In this document: positions 1 to 7,858 of the stretch, piece by piece | Layout of the letters: each line of letters begins with the position of its first letter | Numbering within the stretch: the stretch's first letter is position 1 | NCBI GenBank assembly: GCA_903905065.1 | Contig: CAIVEW010000044.1 | Span: 62,001-126,000, forward strand | DNA from: an uncultured Bacteroidota bacterium | GTDB lineage: Bacteria > Bacteroidota > Bacteroidia > Chitinophagales > Chitinophagaceae | Direction of reading: 5' to 3' | Length of the DNA stretch: 64,000 bases | Translations under genes and position numbers: made by a program | Notes under the pieces: model-generated | Seen by the model: only the letters and a program-made list of their open reading frames with translations | Databases searched by the model: none | Told to the model about the DNA's origin: nothing

Positions 1-1402
1 TCGTCAGCGAACCGCCGTTCTCAATTTTACGCGCCGCACCAAAGAATTGCTTTGGCTTCTGCATAGCGTTTGCTTCCACACCACCACTCAGTACCTTGCC
101 ACTTGCGGGAGCTACCGTGTTGTGTGCGCGTGCCAGGCGTGTGATGGAATCGAGCAGGATCACTACGTCGTGGCCCACTTCTACAAGCCTTTTTGCTTTT
201 TGCAACGCTATAGTTGATACTTTCACGTGTTTATCGGCAGGCTCATCGAATGTAGATGCAATAACCTCAGCGCGAACACTGCGCTGCATGTCGGTAACTT
301 CCTCAGGACGTTCATCCACAAGTACGATCATCAGATAGCACTCGGGATGATTCGCGGCTATGGCGTTCGCCACCTCCTTAAGCAGCATCGTCTTACCTGT
401 TTTTGGCTGCGCCACGATGAGGCCGCGCTGGCCCTTACCTATAGGCGTGAACAGGTCCATAATACGAGTACTATAGTTGCCGCCGGTGGTGGTAAGGCTC
501 AGCTTCTCGAATGGGAACAATGGGGTCAGGTAGTCGAATGGCACGCGGTCGCGTATCTCATCCGGCAATCTGCCGTTAATTGTTTCCACTTTCAACAGTG
601 CAAAATACTTCTCACCCTCTTTTGGCGGGCGCACATTGCCTTTTACGGTGTCACCTGTTTTAAGGCCAAATAATTTTATCTGTGATGGGGATACATAAAT
701 ATCATCGGGAGAGCTGAGGTAGTTATAATCGCTGCTGCGCAGGAAGCCATAACCGTCTGGCATCATTTCCAGCACACCCTCGCTTGCTACTACACCTTCA
801 AACTCAAGATTGAAATTGCTTTGTGGTTTTTCCTCGCGGCGGGGAAGCCGGTTATATGCCTGGTGTGGCGCCTGTTGCGGCTTCTCCGGTTCTGCCTCGG
901 CAGGTTGCTGGGGCTGCACTTCCGGAGATTCGGTGGGCATAGTAATGCCATTGCCACCATTGTCATTGTTGCCGCCTTGTGTATTAACCGGCGTAACGGC
1001 CGGTGCCGGTTTTTGTTCTGCAACTGGAGCTTCTCTTTTTACGTCGGTTCTTTTGTGTAATGGCAGTTGGTCCGCTTCTACAGCTTTTGGCATTGCATCC
1101 GGTGCATATTCTTCTTTTGGCTTACGTAGACGGCGCTTTTTATCGCCTGCATCGGCAGTTTCTTCATTTGATGCCGGTTGCGCTGCAGTAACTACGGTTG
1201 CAGGAGCATCAGTCACTTCTTCTTTAGGTTTGCGGCCACGCTTCTTTTTAGGTTCTTCGGCGCTGCCCGCCTGCCGCTCCAGTATTTTATCAACTAATGA
1301 CTTTTTGTCAAGCGAGGCGGTGTTCCGGATCTTTAGTGAATCTGCTACGTCTATGAGCTCAGGAATGAGCATATCATTTAACTGCAAAATGTCGTAAGGC
1401 AT
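1..1402 (-). CDS. rho: Transcription termination factor Rho (C-terminus cut by window edge)
   Basis: Hexameric RNA-dependent ATPase that terminates transcription. About 467 residues are visible, starting at ATG 1402-1400 ([12 protein letters not shown], the usual Bacteroidota N-terminus). Order: N-terminal helical domain (about 1-45); a long low-complexity insertion (about 50-200) rich in Lys, Pro, Glu and Gln; the cold-shock-like RNA-binding domain (about 205-275); then the ATPase core. The Walker A is [12 protein letters not shown] with GKT at 336-338, and the Walker B is [14 protein letters not shown]. Compared with E. coli Rho (Walker A near 180) the N-terminus is about 155 residues longer. 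The insertion carries an AT-hook-like [10 protein letters not shown] and a second basic patch [11 protein letters not shown]. About 100 residues should lie outside the window. Identity is certain; the role of the insertion is not. Confidence 0.97.
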   Translation of the reverse strand, partial: MPYDILQLNDMLIPELIDVADSLKIRNTASLDKKSLVDKILERQAGSAEEPKKKRGRKPKEEVTDAPATVVTAAQPASNEETADAGDKKRRLRKPKEEYAPDAMPKAVEADQLPLHKRTDVKREAPVAEQKPAPAVTPVNTQGGNNDNGGNGITMPTESPEVQPQQPAEAEPEKPQQAPHQAYNRLPRREEKPQSNFNLEFEGVVASEGVLEMMPDGYGFLRSSDYNYLSSPDDIYVSPSQIKLFGLKTGDTVKGNVRPPKEGEKYFALLKVETINGRLPDEIRDRVPFDYLTPLFPFEKLSLTTTGGNYSTRIMDLFTPIGKGQRGLIVAQPKTGKTMLLKEVANAIAANHPECYLMIVLVDERPEEVTDMQRSVRAEVIASTFDEPADKHVKVSTIALQKAKRLVEVGHDVVILLDSITRLARAHNTVAPASGKVLSGGVEANAMQKPKQFFGAARKIENGGSLT

Positions 1403-1571
1403 GCTTAGGTTTTTTCTGAATAATTATTTTTTAAACACAAATAAGGCTTATCTCGAAATATCTATGATCTTGTTTGATAATGGGAACTTTCAGATAAACT
1501 GCGAAAGGCTGGAACAAATACTGTTTCCTTGCTGCAAGTTTACAACTGTTTTTGTAAATAAAGAAAAAAAG

Positions 1572-2570
1572 TTACTTTTTAAAGTTATAATCCTCAAAAG
1601 ACCGTGCCATGGTCTCTATCGTCTGCGGCAATGGGGTGTAAGCAAACTCCGGAAAAGCACGGAAAAGCTTTTGATTGTCATAATAGGAAAAGGAATTCGC
1701 ATTGGCGGCGGTCTCCTTTGTTATAAGGGTGTTTATGCCCACCTTGCGCAGCAAACCACTTACCTGCCAAGCAAGGGAAATCATTAATGAACTGCTAGCA
1801 AAGCGGGCTTGTTTTTTTCGCAGCGCTTTGGCCATTTCATTCAGTATTTCTTTATAAGAAAAATTGCCGTTACTCACGATGAAACGTTCGGCTTCCATTT
1901 CGGAAATCATGAGCATCACCATTGCTTTTACCACATCATCCGCCGAGACCCAGGAGGTCACTCCCTTCGGGTAAAATGGGAATTCCCGGTAAACCATCTT
2001 CATAAGTCCGGCAGAAAGGTCGTGGCCGGTGGTGGTGCCGAGTATTATTCCGGGGTTTATAATCGCTGCATTGAGCCCTTCACCTATGCCGCGCCAAACT
2101 TCCATTTCTGCAAGGTATTTGCTAAGCGCATATGCCGAATTGTACTTGCTGTCTTCCCACTCTTTTTCTTCATTGATCTCCTTTTCTGAGTCACCCGTTC
2201 TGCCGAGCGCTGCAATAGAGCTGACATGTACCACTTTTTCTATACCCTGCACAATTGCCTGGTTCACTACATTGGCGGTGCTTGCGGGGTTGAAATGCAG
2301 CATAGCATCTCTTTTTCGCGGATCAAAGGAGACGATAGCCGCGCAATGATAAATATGCGTAATGCCTTGCATTGCTTCTTCTACAGCGTAGATATCAAGC
2401 AGGTCGCATTGCATCCACGAGATACCGGGCAGGTGCTTCAATTCATCCGAGGGAGGATGGCTATTATACAGTGCACGCACCTGCTGCCCCTGTGCAGATA
2501 AATGCCGCACAAGATGCTGGCCGAGAAAGCCACTTGCGCCTGTGATAAGAGTTTGAACCGCGATTTGCAT
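1572..2570 (-). CDS. Extended SDR / NAD(P)-dependent epimerase-dehydratase family protein
   Basis: 332-residue Rossmann-fold enzyme. The nucleotide-binding motif TGASGFLGQHL is at residues 10-20, the catalytic Ser lies in HVSS near 117-118, and the YxxxK pair is Tyr147/Lys151 (YALSK). The length and the substrate half resemble the dihydroflavonol-4-reductase-like or 3-beta-HSD-like branch of extended SDRs, but the substrate cannot be read from sequence. It is transcribed in the same direction as rho, 169 bp upstream of it, and may or may not share its transcript. Confidence 0.85.
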   Translation of the reverse strand: MQIAVQTLITGASGFLGQHLVRHLSAQGQQVRALYNSHPPSDELKHLPGISWMQCDLLDIYAVEEAMQGITHIYHCAAIVSFDPRKRDAMLHFNPASTANVVNQAIVQGIEKVVHVSSIAALGRTGDSEKEINEEKEWEDSKYNSAYALSKYLAEMEVWRGIGEGLNAAIINPGIILGTTTGHDLSAGLMKMVYREFPFYPKGVTSWVSADDVVKAMVMLMISEMEAERFIVSNGNFSYKEILNEMAKALRKKQARFASSSLMISLAWQVSGLLRKVGINTLITKETAANANSFSYYDNQKLFRAFPEFAYTPLPQTIETMARSFEDYNFKK

Positions 2571-3064
2571 GATTAAAGGATTTCCCTGATGCCGGGTATT
2601 GTTTTTTCTGTATTAAGATCAGCATCAGTCTCCACCGGAATGTGTTTTCAAATATCACACTTTTTTAAGAACAAAGTTCTGCTTCGCCCCTAAATAGGTT
2701 GACACCCTGGTTAAATACCTGTTTTCTTTACAAGCTTACTGCAGGTGTCTGAGCAGGTTAGCCACGATTTATTGTTGGCAACAAACCCGGTACAATTTCC
2801 ATAACCCGTCTCGTTTTCTTTGGGTTTTTTCTTGGAAACCGGCAACGACACTGTGCCAGGTAGAGCCACGCTGATTTCATGTTTTGCTGTGTAAAGGTAG
2901 GATGGAAAAATTGTATGAAAAAAAGAGGATATCGACAATTTTGCAAGTAAAAGCAGCTTCCGGCAGAAGGGAGGACGAATTTCCATCGCAGGGTCATGAT
3001 CATTAAGATGTGGAAATATTCTCTAAAGCCAAACAAGACAGCTAATTCCCAATTCAGGCCTTAT

Positions 3065-3073
3065 TTATCCACA
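3065..3073 (+). promoter_or_regulatory. Perfect DnaA-box match (TTATCCACA) upstream of dnaN
   Basis: The nonamer TTATCCACA matches the DnaA-box consensus exactly and lies 38 bp before the dnaN -7 element. I see no second perfect box nearby, so it fits a regulatory site better than an origin of replication. A single 9-mer can occur by chance. Confidence 0.4.
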
Positions 3074-3110
3074 ATACCGCACTGAATCTAAAAAAATTCC
3101 TTATTTCAAA

Positions 3111-3118
3111 TATCTTTG
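3111..3118 (+). promoter_or_regulatory. -7 box of the dnaN promoter (TATCTTTG)
   Basis: Exact match to the Bacteroidota TAnnTTTG element, 41 bp before the dnaN ATG. No TTG (-33) is visible at the usual 17-23 bp spacing. The palindrome that follows would be part of the dnaN 5' leader. Confidence 0.6.
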
Positions 3119-3119
3119 T

Positions 3120-3137
3120 CTGCCTGCCGGTAGGCAG
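3120..3137. repeat. Near-perfect GC-rich palindrome CTGCCTGCCGGTAGGCAG
   Basis: 18-bp inverted repeat with one mismatched pair, between the -7 box and start codon of dnaN. A related palindrome (ACCTGTCTGCCGACAGGCAGGT) lies at 59699-59720, so this looks like a dispersed element rather than a dnaN-specific operator. Confidence 0.65.
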
Positions 3138-3159
3138 GATTAAAAAACCAACAATATCG

Positions 3160-4281
3160 ATGCGTTTCATAGTTACATCAACGGCTTTACTCAAAAATCT
3201 GCAGCAGGTAGGCGGCGTCATCAGCGCTAACACCGTATTATCTGTGCTGGAAGATTTTCTTTTTGAATTACGCGGCAACACGCTTACACTTACTGCTACC
3301 GACCTGGAGACAATGATGCGTGTGCAAATGGAAGTGAATGATGCGCAGGGTGACGGGCGCATATGCATACCTTCAAAAATACTCACGGATTATCTTAAAA
3401 ACTTACCGGAGCAGCCTATTACGTTCAACATTAACGAGAGTGACCTCTCGATAGAAATGTCGAGTGATGTAGGTAAGTACAGAATAGGCGGCGAGAAAGC
3501 CGACGATTTTCCGAAGGAGCCAGCTCCAGGGGATACCACTGCGTTTACCATCCCTTCGATATCATTGATAGAGTGTATTAACAAGACTTTGTTTGCGGTG
3601 AGTTCTGATACGCTGCGCCCCGCCATGACCGGTGTGTATTTTGAGTTGGCGACCGATAGCATCACCTTTGTTTCTACTGACGCACATAGGCTCGTGCAGT
3701 TCCGCCGGAATGATGTGAGCTGCCCCGCAAAAGATGGCTTTGTGGTGCCTAAAAAGCCGCTACAGCAGTTGCGCTCAACGCTACCTGCCGATGAATCCAT
3801 ACTGCAAATGGCCTATAATGGCAGCCACCTGTTTGTGACCGGTGAGCGCCTGAGCCTGAGCTGCCGCCTGATAGATGCGCGCTTCCCGGACTATAAAGCG
3901 GTAATACCACTGGACAATCCCTACAAGCTGACTATAAACCGCGGTGACTTTGTAAGTGCGCTGCGCCGCGTGAGCATATTTGCCAACAAAACTACCAATC
4001 AGGTGGTACTGGACATAAACGGTAACGCCCTGCAGATAAGCGCCCAGGATATTGACTTTTCTTACGAGGGCAAGGAGATGCTGAGCTGCCAGTATAGCGG
4101 CGAGGACATGAAAATAGCCTTTAACGCCAAGCTGATGGTGGAAATGGTAGGCAACCTGGATGGCAATGAAATACAGGTAGAATTAAGTACGCCTACACGG
4201 GCCGGTATCTTCCGCTCGATGGATAAGGTGGAAAATGAAGACCTGCTGATGCTGCTGATGCCGCTGATGGTGGGGGTATAA
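3160..4281 (+). CDS. dnaN: DNA polymerase III subunit beta (sliding clamp)
   Basis: 373-residue processivity clamp that forms a ring dimer around DNA and tethers replicative polymerases. The start MRFIVTSTALLKNLQQVGG, three consecutive clamp folds and the C-terminal MPLMV-type end are typical of the family, and the length matches. The gene stands alone here, without dnaA or recF beside it. It has its own -7 box at 3111-3118 and a leader with a palindrome. Its TAA stop is the first codon of a TAACCCC..GGGG module shared with three other genes in this window. Confidence 0.97.
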   Translation: MRFIVTSTALLKNLQQVGGVISANTVLSVLEDFLFELRGNTLTLTATDLETMMRVQMEVNDAQGDGRICIPSKILTDYLKNLPEQPITFNINESDLSIEMSSDVGKYRIGGEKADDFPKEPAPGDTTAFTIPSISLIECINKTLFAVSSDTLRPAMTGVYFELATDSITFVSTDAHRLVQFRRNDVSCPAKDGFVVPKKPLQQLRSTLPADESILQMAYNGSHLFVTGERLSLSCRLIDARFPDYKAVIPLDNPYKLTINRGDFVSALRRVSIFANKTTNQVVLDINGNALQISAQDIDFSYEGKEMLSCQYSGEDMKIAFNAKLMVEMVGNLDGNEIQVELSTPTRAGIFRSMDKVENEDLLMLLMPLMVGV

Positions 4282-4302
4282 CCCCTGTCCCACTGAAGGG
4301 GG
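4279..4302 (+). repeat. Stop-codon-linked palindromic module (copy 1, dnaN 3' end)
   Basis: TAACCCC, a short spacer, then CACTGAAGGGGG. The TAA is the dnaN stop codon. C-rich and G-rich arms can form a short hairpin. Other copies abut the stop codons of mqnC, cdsA and the response-regulator gene. Confidence 0.6.
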
Positions 4303-4371
4303 AACCATACATTTAGCTATCAGCTGGATTTGAACTTTAGTTATCAATTTGGCATAGAAAATCAAAAAACA

Positions 4372-4415
4372 AAATCCCAAATTCCAAGTGTGTCGCGCAT
4401 TGGGATTTGGGATTT
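4372..4415. repeat. Inverted repeat downstream of dnaN
   Basis: A 16-bp arm (AAATCCCAAATTCCAA, 4372-4387) and its complement (4400-4415) differ at one position and flank a 12-bp loop. It may act as a terminator, though there is no clean T-run. The AAATTCC/GGAATTT wording resembles the element at 59658-59760. Confidence 0.65.
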
Positions 4416-4484
4416 AGCTTTAAATATGATCGATATTGGATAAGAGCGTATTTACTGATACTACTTTATTAGTTTAGGGCATTT

Positions 4485-5147
4485 ATGAAATGGAAATTAT
4501 TAGTGCTGATGGTGCTTTTATTACCAGTATATGGGCGTAGCACGGTAATAGATACAACGAAAGCTGATAACAGGGAAAGGTATATCTCGTTTATTCCCAT
4601 CATCGGAACATTATCAACCCAGGTATCAAAATTTATTCCAAAAGGCTATGTGCCTTTGGACACTGCGATTGGCGATGTGAACCAAGATGGAATCAATGAC
4701 CTGTTACTCGTTGTAAGGGGCAAGGGTGAGGATACAGTATTTTATCCTACAGATGAGGAGTACAAAGAACACCGTTCGTTATCGATACTTCTTGGTCAGC
4801 AGGATGGCAGCTATATTCAAGCTCGCAGAAACGATAATTTGGTGATGTGTATTAACTGCAGTGGTGTAGTGAGGTCTGATCCCTTTACGGGGCTAAAGAT
4901 AAAAAACGGATTCTTTTCTGTAGAGCATGGCGTGGCAGAAGGACCACAACATTGGGAAACCGTCACTACTTTCAAATACGACAGAGAGAAAAAAGAGTGG
5001 TACTTATTTAAAATTGGTTCTGTTAGTCAATTCCCGAACGATGATACGGCCCCAAATGCAGATGCCATGAAAACGTACACGGAAACTAAAACAAAAAAAG
5101 ATTTCGGCCTTATCCCTTTTGAAAAATATGATTTGGATAAGAAATAG
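4485..5147 (+). CDS. Secreted protein with an FG-GAP/EF-hand-like calcium loop
   Basis: 220 residues. The N-terminus (MKWKLLVLMVLLLPVYG) is a signal peptide. Residues 64-72 (DVNQDGIND) have the Asp/Asn/Gly spacing of a calcium loop as found in FG-GAP/VCBS repeats, followed by a hydrophobic strand LLLVV. A CINC pair lies near 125. The rest is a beta-rich soluble domain I do not recognise. Probably periplasmic or outer-membrane associated; function unknown. An 18-bp perfect hairpin follows the gene. Confidence 0.75.
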   Translation: MKWKLLVLMVLLLPVYGRSTVIDTTKADNRERYISFIPIIGTLSTQVSKFIPKGYVPLDTAIGDVNQDGINDLLLVVRGKGEDTVFYPTDEEYKEHRSLSILLGQQDGSYIQARRNDNLVMCINCSGVVRSDPFTGLKIKNGFFSVEHGVAEGPQHWETVTTFKYDREKKEWYLFKIGSVSQFPNDDTAPNADAMKTYTETKTKKDFGLIPFEKYDLDKK

Positions 5148-5157
5148 CAGCGACCCC

Positions 5158-5197
5158 TATAATTTAAATGCCCTCGGATGAGGGCATTTAAATTATA
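5158..5197. terminator. Perfect 18-bp stem-loop terminator candidate
   Basis: Arms 5158-5175 and 5180-5197 are perfectly complementary around the 4-nt loop GGAT (GC-rich inner stem, AT-rich base). It sits between two convergent genes, so it could serve both directions. Confidence 0.8.
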
Positions 5198-5216
5198 CAT
5201 GTTTGATAATGTGGGG

Positions 5217-5243
5217 AAGCCCCCTTCAGGGGGTTCGGGGTTA
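5217..5243 (-). repeat. Stop-codon-linked palindromic module (copy 2, mqnC 3' end)
   Basis: On the minus strand this reads TAA-CCCCGAACCCCCTGAAGGGGGCTT, where TAA is the mqnC stop codon. Same layout as at dnaN, cdsA and the response-regulator gene. Confidence 0.65.
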
Positions 5244-6362
5244 ATAATTTATCACCTGATCCACCATTTCCGGCATTTTGCGGAATTCGTATTGCTGGTT
5301 GCGGAGCTGGGGCTCAAAGCCGGCTTCACGTATGGATTGCTGGATACTTTTGGCAGTGAAGCGATGTGGGGCGCCTGCGGCGCTTACTACATTCTCTTCG
5401 ATCATTATAGAGCCGAAGTCATTGGCGCCTGCATTGAGGCATATTTGTGCTACCTGTTTACCCACGGTAAGCCACGATGCCTGTATGTTCTTCACATTGG
5501 GCAGCATGATGCGGCTCAGGGCTATCATGCGTATGTATTCCTCAGGGGTAGTCATGTTTTTTATGCCGCGTATCTTCTCCAGCAGTGTGTCCACACCCTG
5601 GAAAGTCCAGGGTATGAAGTTGAGGAAGCCTTTTGCACCTTCCGGCTTTTCGGCCTGTACTTCACGCAGCTTTACCAGGTGCTCAAAGCGTTCCAGCACC
5701 GTTTCCACATGCCCGAACATCATGGTGGCGCTGGTGGTTAGCCCCAGTTTATGCGCTGCCCGCACTACGTCCAGCCATTCCTGCGCACCACATTTACCGT
5801 TTGATACCAGCCTGCGCACACGGTCATTAAGTATCTCTGCTCCTGCGCCCGGCATGCTGTCCATACCCGCGTCCATCAGCGCTTTCAGTACTTCTGTATG
5901 CGTGCTTTTTTCCAGCTTTGTTATATGGGCCACTTCCGGAGGCCCCAGCGTATGCAGCTTTAAGTTTGGATATAATTGCTTCAGTTGTTTAAATAAGCCC
6001 ACATAAAAAGCAAGACCCAGGTCGGGGTGATGGCCACCCTGCAGCAGCAGTTGATCACCGCCATACTTAAAGGTCTCTTCTATCTTGCGTTTGTAGGTAT
6101 CAATGTCGGTAATGTATGCTTCGGCGTGGCCCGGTATCCGATAAAAATTGCAGAATTTACAGTTGGCCACACATACATTGGTGGTGTTTACGTTGCGGTC
6201 TATCTGCCAGGTTACTTTTCCGTGCGGCACTTGTATTTTACGGAGCTCATTGGCCACATACATCAATTCAGTAAGGGGGGCATGCTCAAACAGGAAAACG
6301 CCTTCTTCGGCAATCAGGAAATCAAACTTTAACGCCCGGTCATATAACTCAGATAACTGCAT
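5241..6362 (-). CDS. mqnC: Cyclic dehypoxanthinyl futalosine synthase (radical SAM)
   Basis: 373-residue radical SAM enzyme of the futalosine route to menaquinone. It cyclises dehypoxanthine futalosine. The 4Fe-4S cluster motif CxxxCxxC is Cys64, Cys68 and Cys71 (CVANCKFC). Family blocks LLQGGHHPDLGL, DSMPGAGAEIL, ATMMFGHVET, QASWLTVG and GANDFGSIMIEENVV match MqnC rather than MqnE. The frame is open to an upstream ATG at 6404. I chose ATG 6362 because a -7 box (TAAATTTG) lies between the two and MQLSELYDRAL fits family starts. No other mqn gene is in view. Confidence 0.92.
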   Translation of the reverse strand: MQLSELYDRALKFDFLIAEEGVFLFEHAPLTELMYVANELRKIQVPHGKVTWQIDRNVNTTNVCVANCKFCNFYRIPGHAEAYITDIDTYKRKIEETFKYGGDQLLLQGGHHPDLGLAFYVGLFKQLKQLYPNLKLHTLGPPEVAHITKLEKSTHTEVLKALMDAGMDSMPGAGAEILNDRVRRLVSNGKCGAQEWLDVVRAAHKLGLTTSATMMFGHVETVLERFEHLVKLREVQAEKPEGAKGFLNFIPWTFQGVDTLLEKIRGIKNMTTPEEYIRMIALSRIMLPNVKNIQASWLTVGKQVAQICLNAGANDFGSIMIEENVVSAAGAPHRFTAKSIQQSIREAGFEPQLRNQQYEFRKMPEMVDQVINY

Positions 6363-6380
6363 CACAAAGAAATTAGAGCG

Positions 6381-6388
6381 CAAATTTA
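6381..6388 (-). promoter_or_regulatory. -7 box of the mqnC promoter (TAAATTTG)
   Basis: Exact TAnnTTTG on the minus strand, 18 bp before the preferred mqnC ATG. Its position inside the longer open frame argues against the upstream start at 6404. Confidence 0.55.
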
Positions 6389-6436
6389 CTGAATAAAAGC
6401 CCACTCACCTTAATGCGCTATCATTGTTTTCTATAG

Positions 6437-6667
6437 TCAGCATTGCGGGCTATGACTCCCGAATTTGGCGTCGTGCATCTGGGCAATATCCTTGCAAAAT
6501 GCATAAAGCAGTTCTGTATCTATGTTTTCGGAGTTCATGTCAAATTTCATATTGTGCTTCTCCCTTGAGAGGGTGAATTCCTTCACTCCCATACATTCCA
6601 ATATATCTTCAAGATCATAGAGGGCTTTGTTCAATTTGCTGTATTCTTCCTGTTGTATCGTTTTCAT
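6437..6667 (-). CDS. Small hypothetical protein, 76 aa
   Basis: Charged, mostly helical cytoplasmic protein (MKTIQQEEYSKLNKALYDLEDILECMG). No signal peptide, membrane segment or known motif. It is divergent from the small membrane protein at 6763 across a 95-bp gap and lies upstream of mqnC on the same strand. Codon pattern and start context look real, but the function is unknown. Confidence 0.6.
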   Translation of the reverse strand: MKTIQQEEYSKLNKALYDLEDILECMGVKEFTLSREKHNMKFDMNSENIDTELLYAFCKDIAQMHDAKFGSHSPQC

Positions 6668-6762
6668 TTGTCTTTCGTTTTCTCTGCTCCCTAATACATT
6701 ATCAAATCACATGCCACCGGAACATGGGCATAGTATTTATACATAACTAACAAACATAGATC

Positions 6763-6960
6763 ATGGAAAAGAGAGTATTAGGCGTGGTATTGACTATGCT
6801 GGGTGTGCTGGGCCTTGTGATGGGTGCTGTAAAGTTTGTAGAGCACAGCAATAATACCTACGATATAAAAGCTATCTGCATGTATGGCATTTTGGGGTTG
6901 ATCTTCTTTTTTGCGGGAGTGGGGCTGATACGCGGAACTAGGGATATGCCGAATGGGTGA
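6763..6960 (+). CDS. Small two-helix membrane protein, 65 aa
   Basis: Two hydrophobic helices (about residues 5-25 and 37-57) joined by a polar loop, with a short basic tail (GLIRGTRDMPNG). Probably an inner-membrane protein of the type often annotated as hypothetical in Bacteroidota. No function can be assigned. Confidence 0.65.
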   Translation: MEKRVLGVVLTMLGVLGLVMGAVKFVEHSNNTYDIKAICMYGILGLIFFFAGVGLIRGTRDMPNG

Positions 6961-7077
6961 GGATAGAAAAGGTCGCTCGCGAAGCTTACAAGGGTTTCTC
7001 GAAAAGTCGCAAAGCTCGCAATTCCTTTATTTTGCTATTAAGACCGCGAGGGGAACGAGTGTAACGCGAACAGGGGC

Positions 7078-7728
7078 CTATTTTTTACGTTTATTTAGGA
7101 AACGGCAAGAGATGCCCAGGCTGAAAATAGTGTGGTTATCATAGCCCACGTCGCCGTATACGCTCACCTTTTGTGATATGTAATAACGCGCACCGGCTTT
7201 CAGGTACAAGTCTGTTGTATGATCAACCCTTACGGAAAGGCTGTCACCTTGCGGCCAGGCATTGTAGCGTATACTATTTACCGAGAGTCCTATACCCACA
7301 AAAGGATCCAGTCTTTTTACCCGTATGACATTGCCCAGGTGGTAAAACGCTGCCAGTCCTCCACTGAACGCCCTGAAAGCATCAGTTTTGTACCGAACAA
7401 ACGGGCCGCTATTGCCCACATATTGCTGACTGAAGTTGTAATTGAATGCATCATAGCACAAAGTGGCTGCAATGCCCACATTGCGCGTGACACCATACTC
7501 TACTTTTACATAGAGCGGAATAAAGCCGGAAGTATTGTTTTTTGCAAATCCGGCAGGCAGCGAGTAATTATTACGATAAGCATCGGCAAAACCAAGCGAT
7601 ACTGATGGAATAAAAGATCCGCGCTCATAGTATGCCTTGGCCGGCAGGCGTTTGCGCGAGGCGGAATCAGGCTGCGCCAATACGGTAATGGCAAACAAGG
7701 AAAGTAAAAAAGTGAGACAGATCTTCAT
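7078..7728 (-). CDS. Outer-membrane beta-barrel protein, 216 aa
   Basis: Signal peptide (MKICLTFLLSLFAITVLAQ) followed by alternating amphipathic strands with aromatic girdles (for example GIAATLCYDAFNYNF, LYLKAGARYYI, VSVYGDVGYDN), ending in SLGISCRFLNKRKK. The size fits an 8-stranded OmpA/OmpW-like barrel. Ligand unknown. It is monocistronic; no promoter was recognised. Confidence 0.75.
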   Translation of the reverse strand: MKICLTFLLSLFAITVLAQPDSASRKRLPAKAYYERGSFIPSVSLGFADAYRNNYSLPAGFAKNNTSGFIPLYVKVEYGVTRNVGIAATLCYDAFNYNFSQQYVGNSGPFVRYKTDAFRAFSGGLAAFYHLGNVIRVKRLDPFVGIGLSVNSIRYNAWPQGDSLSVRVDHTTDLYLKAGARYYISQKVSVYGDVGYDNHTIFSLGISCRFLNKRKK

Positions 7729-7858
7729 ATTGCGGCAAGCTAATAAACAAACGGTAAATTTCGAACAATAGTATTTACCCGTAAAGCTTTAAAAATGCGG
7801 TATTTCGAAATGGTAATGCATTTCCACAAAATAAAACAATTGCAGACCCCTCGCAATG

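Larger units (their letters stand above)
2571..3159. other. Intergenic region between the SDR gene and dnaN
   Basis: 589 bp without a convincing gene. The right end holds the dnaN control region (DnaA-box-like site, -7 box, palindrome; listed separately). On the minus strand two overlapping frames (2711-2986 and 2758-3036) look weakly protein-like: one ends in a Cys-containing, Lys-rich tail (NCTGFVANNKSWLTCSDTC), and the other has a Met 15 bp after a TACCTTTA box. Neither frame alone looks complete, so this may be a decayed small gene. I assign no function. Confidence 0.5.

Noticed and set aside
810-1397. 195-codon plus-strand frame opposite the rho N-terminus
   Set aside because: The minus strand encodes the Rho N-terminal domain and insertion with conserved motifs; the plus frame is a Ser/Gly/Cys-rich shadow.
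3065-3160. Replication origin at dnaN
   Set aside because: Only one perfect DnaA box, no AT-rich unwinding array next to clustered boxes, and no dnaA nearby.
4485-5147. Surface adhesin with several FG-GAP repeats
   Set aside because: Only one calcium-like loop is present and the protein is short; kept as a generic secreted protein.
5278-6006. 242-codon plus-strand frame opposite mqnC
   Set aside because: Lies wholly within mqnC in antisense; composition is Ser/Cys-rich as expected from the complement of a GC-rich gene.
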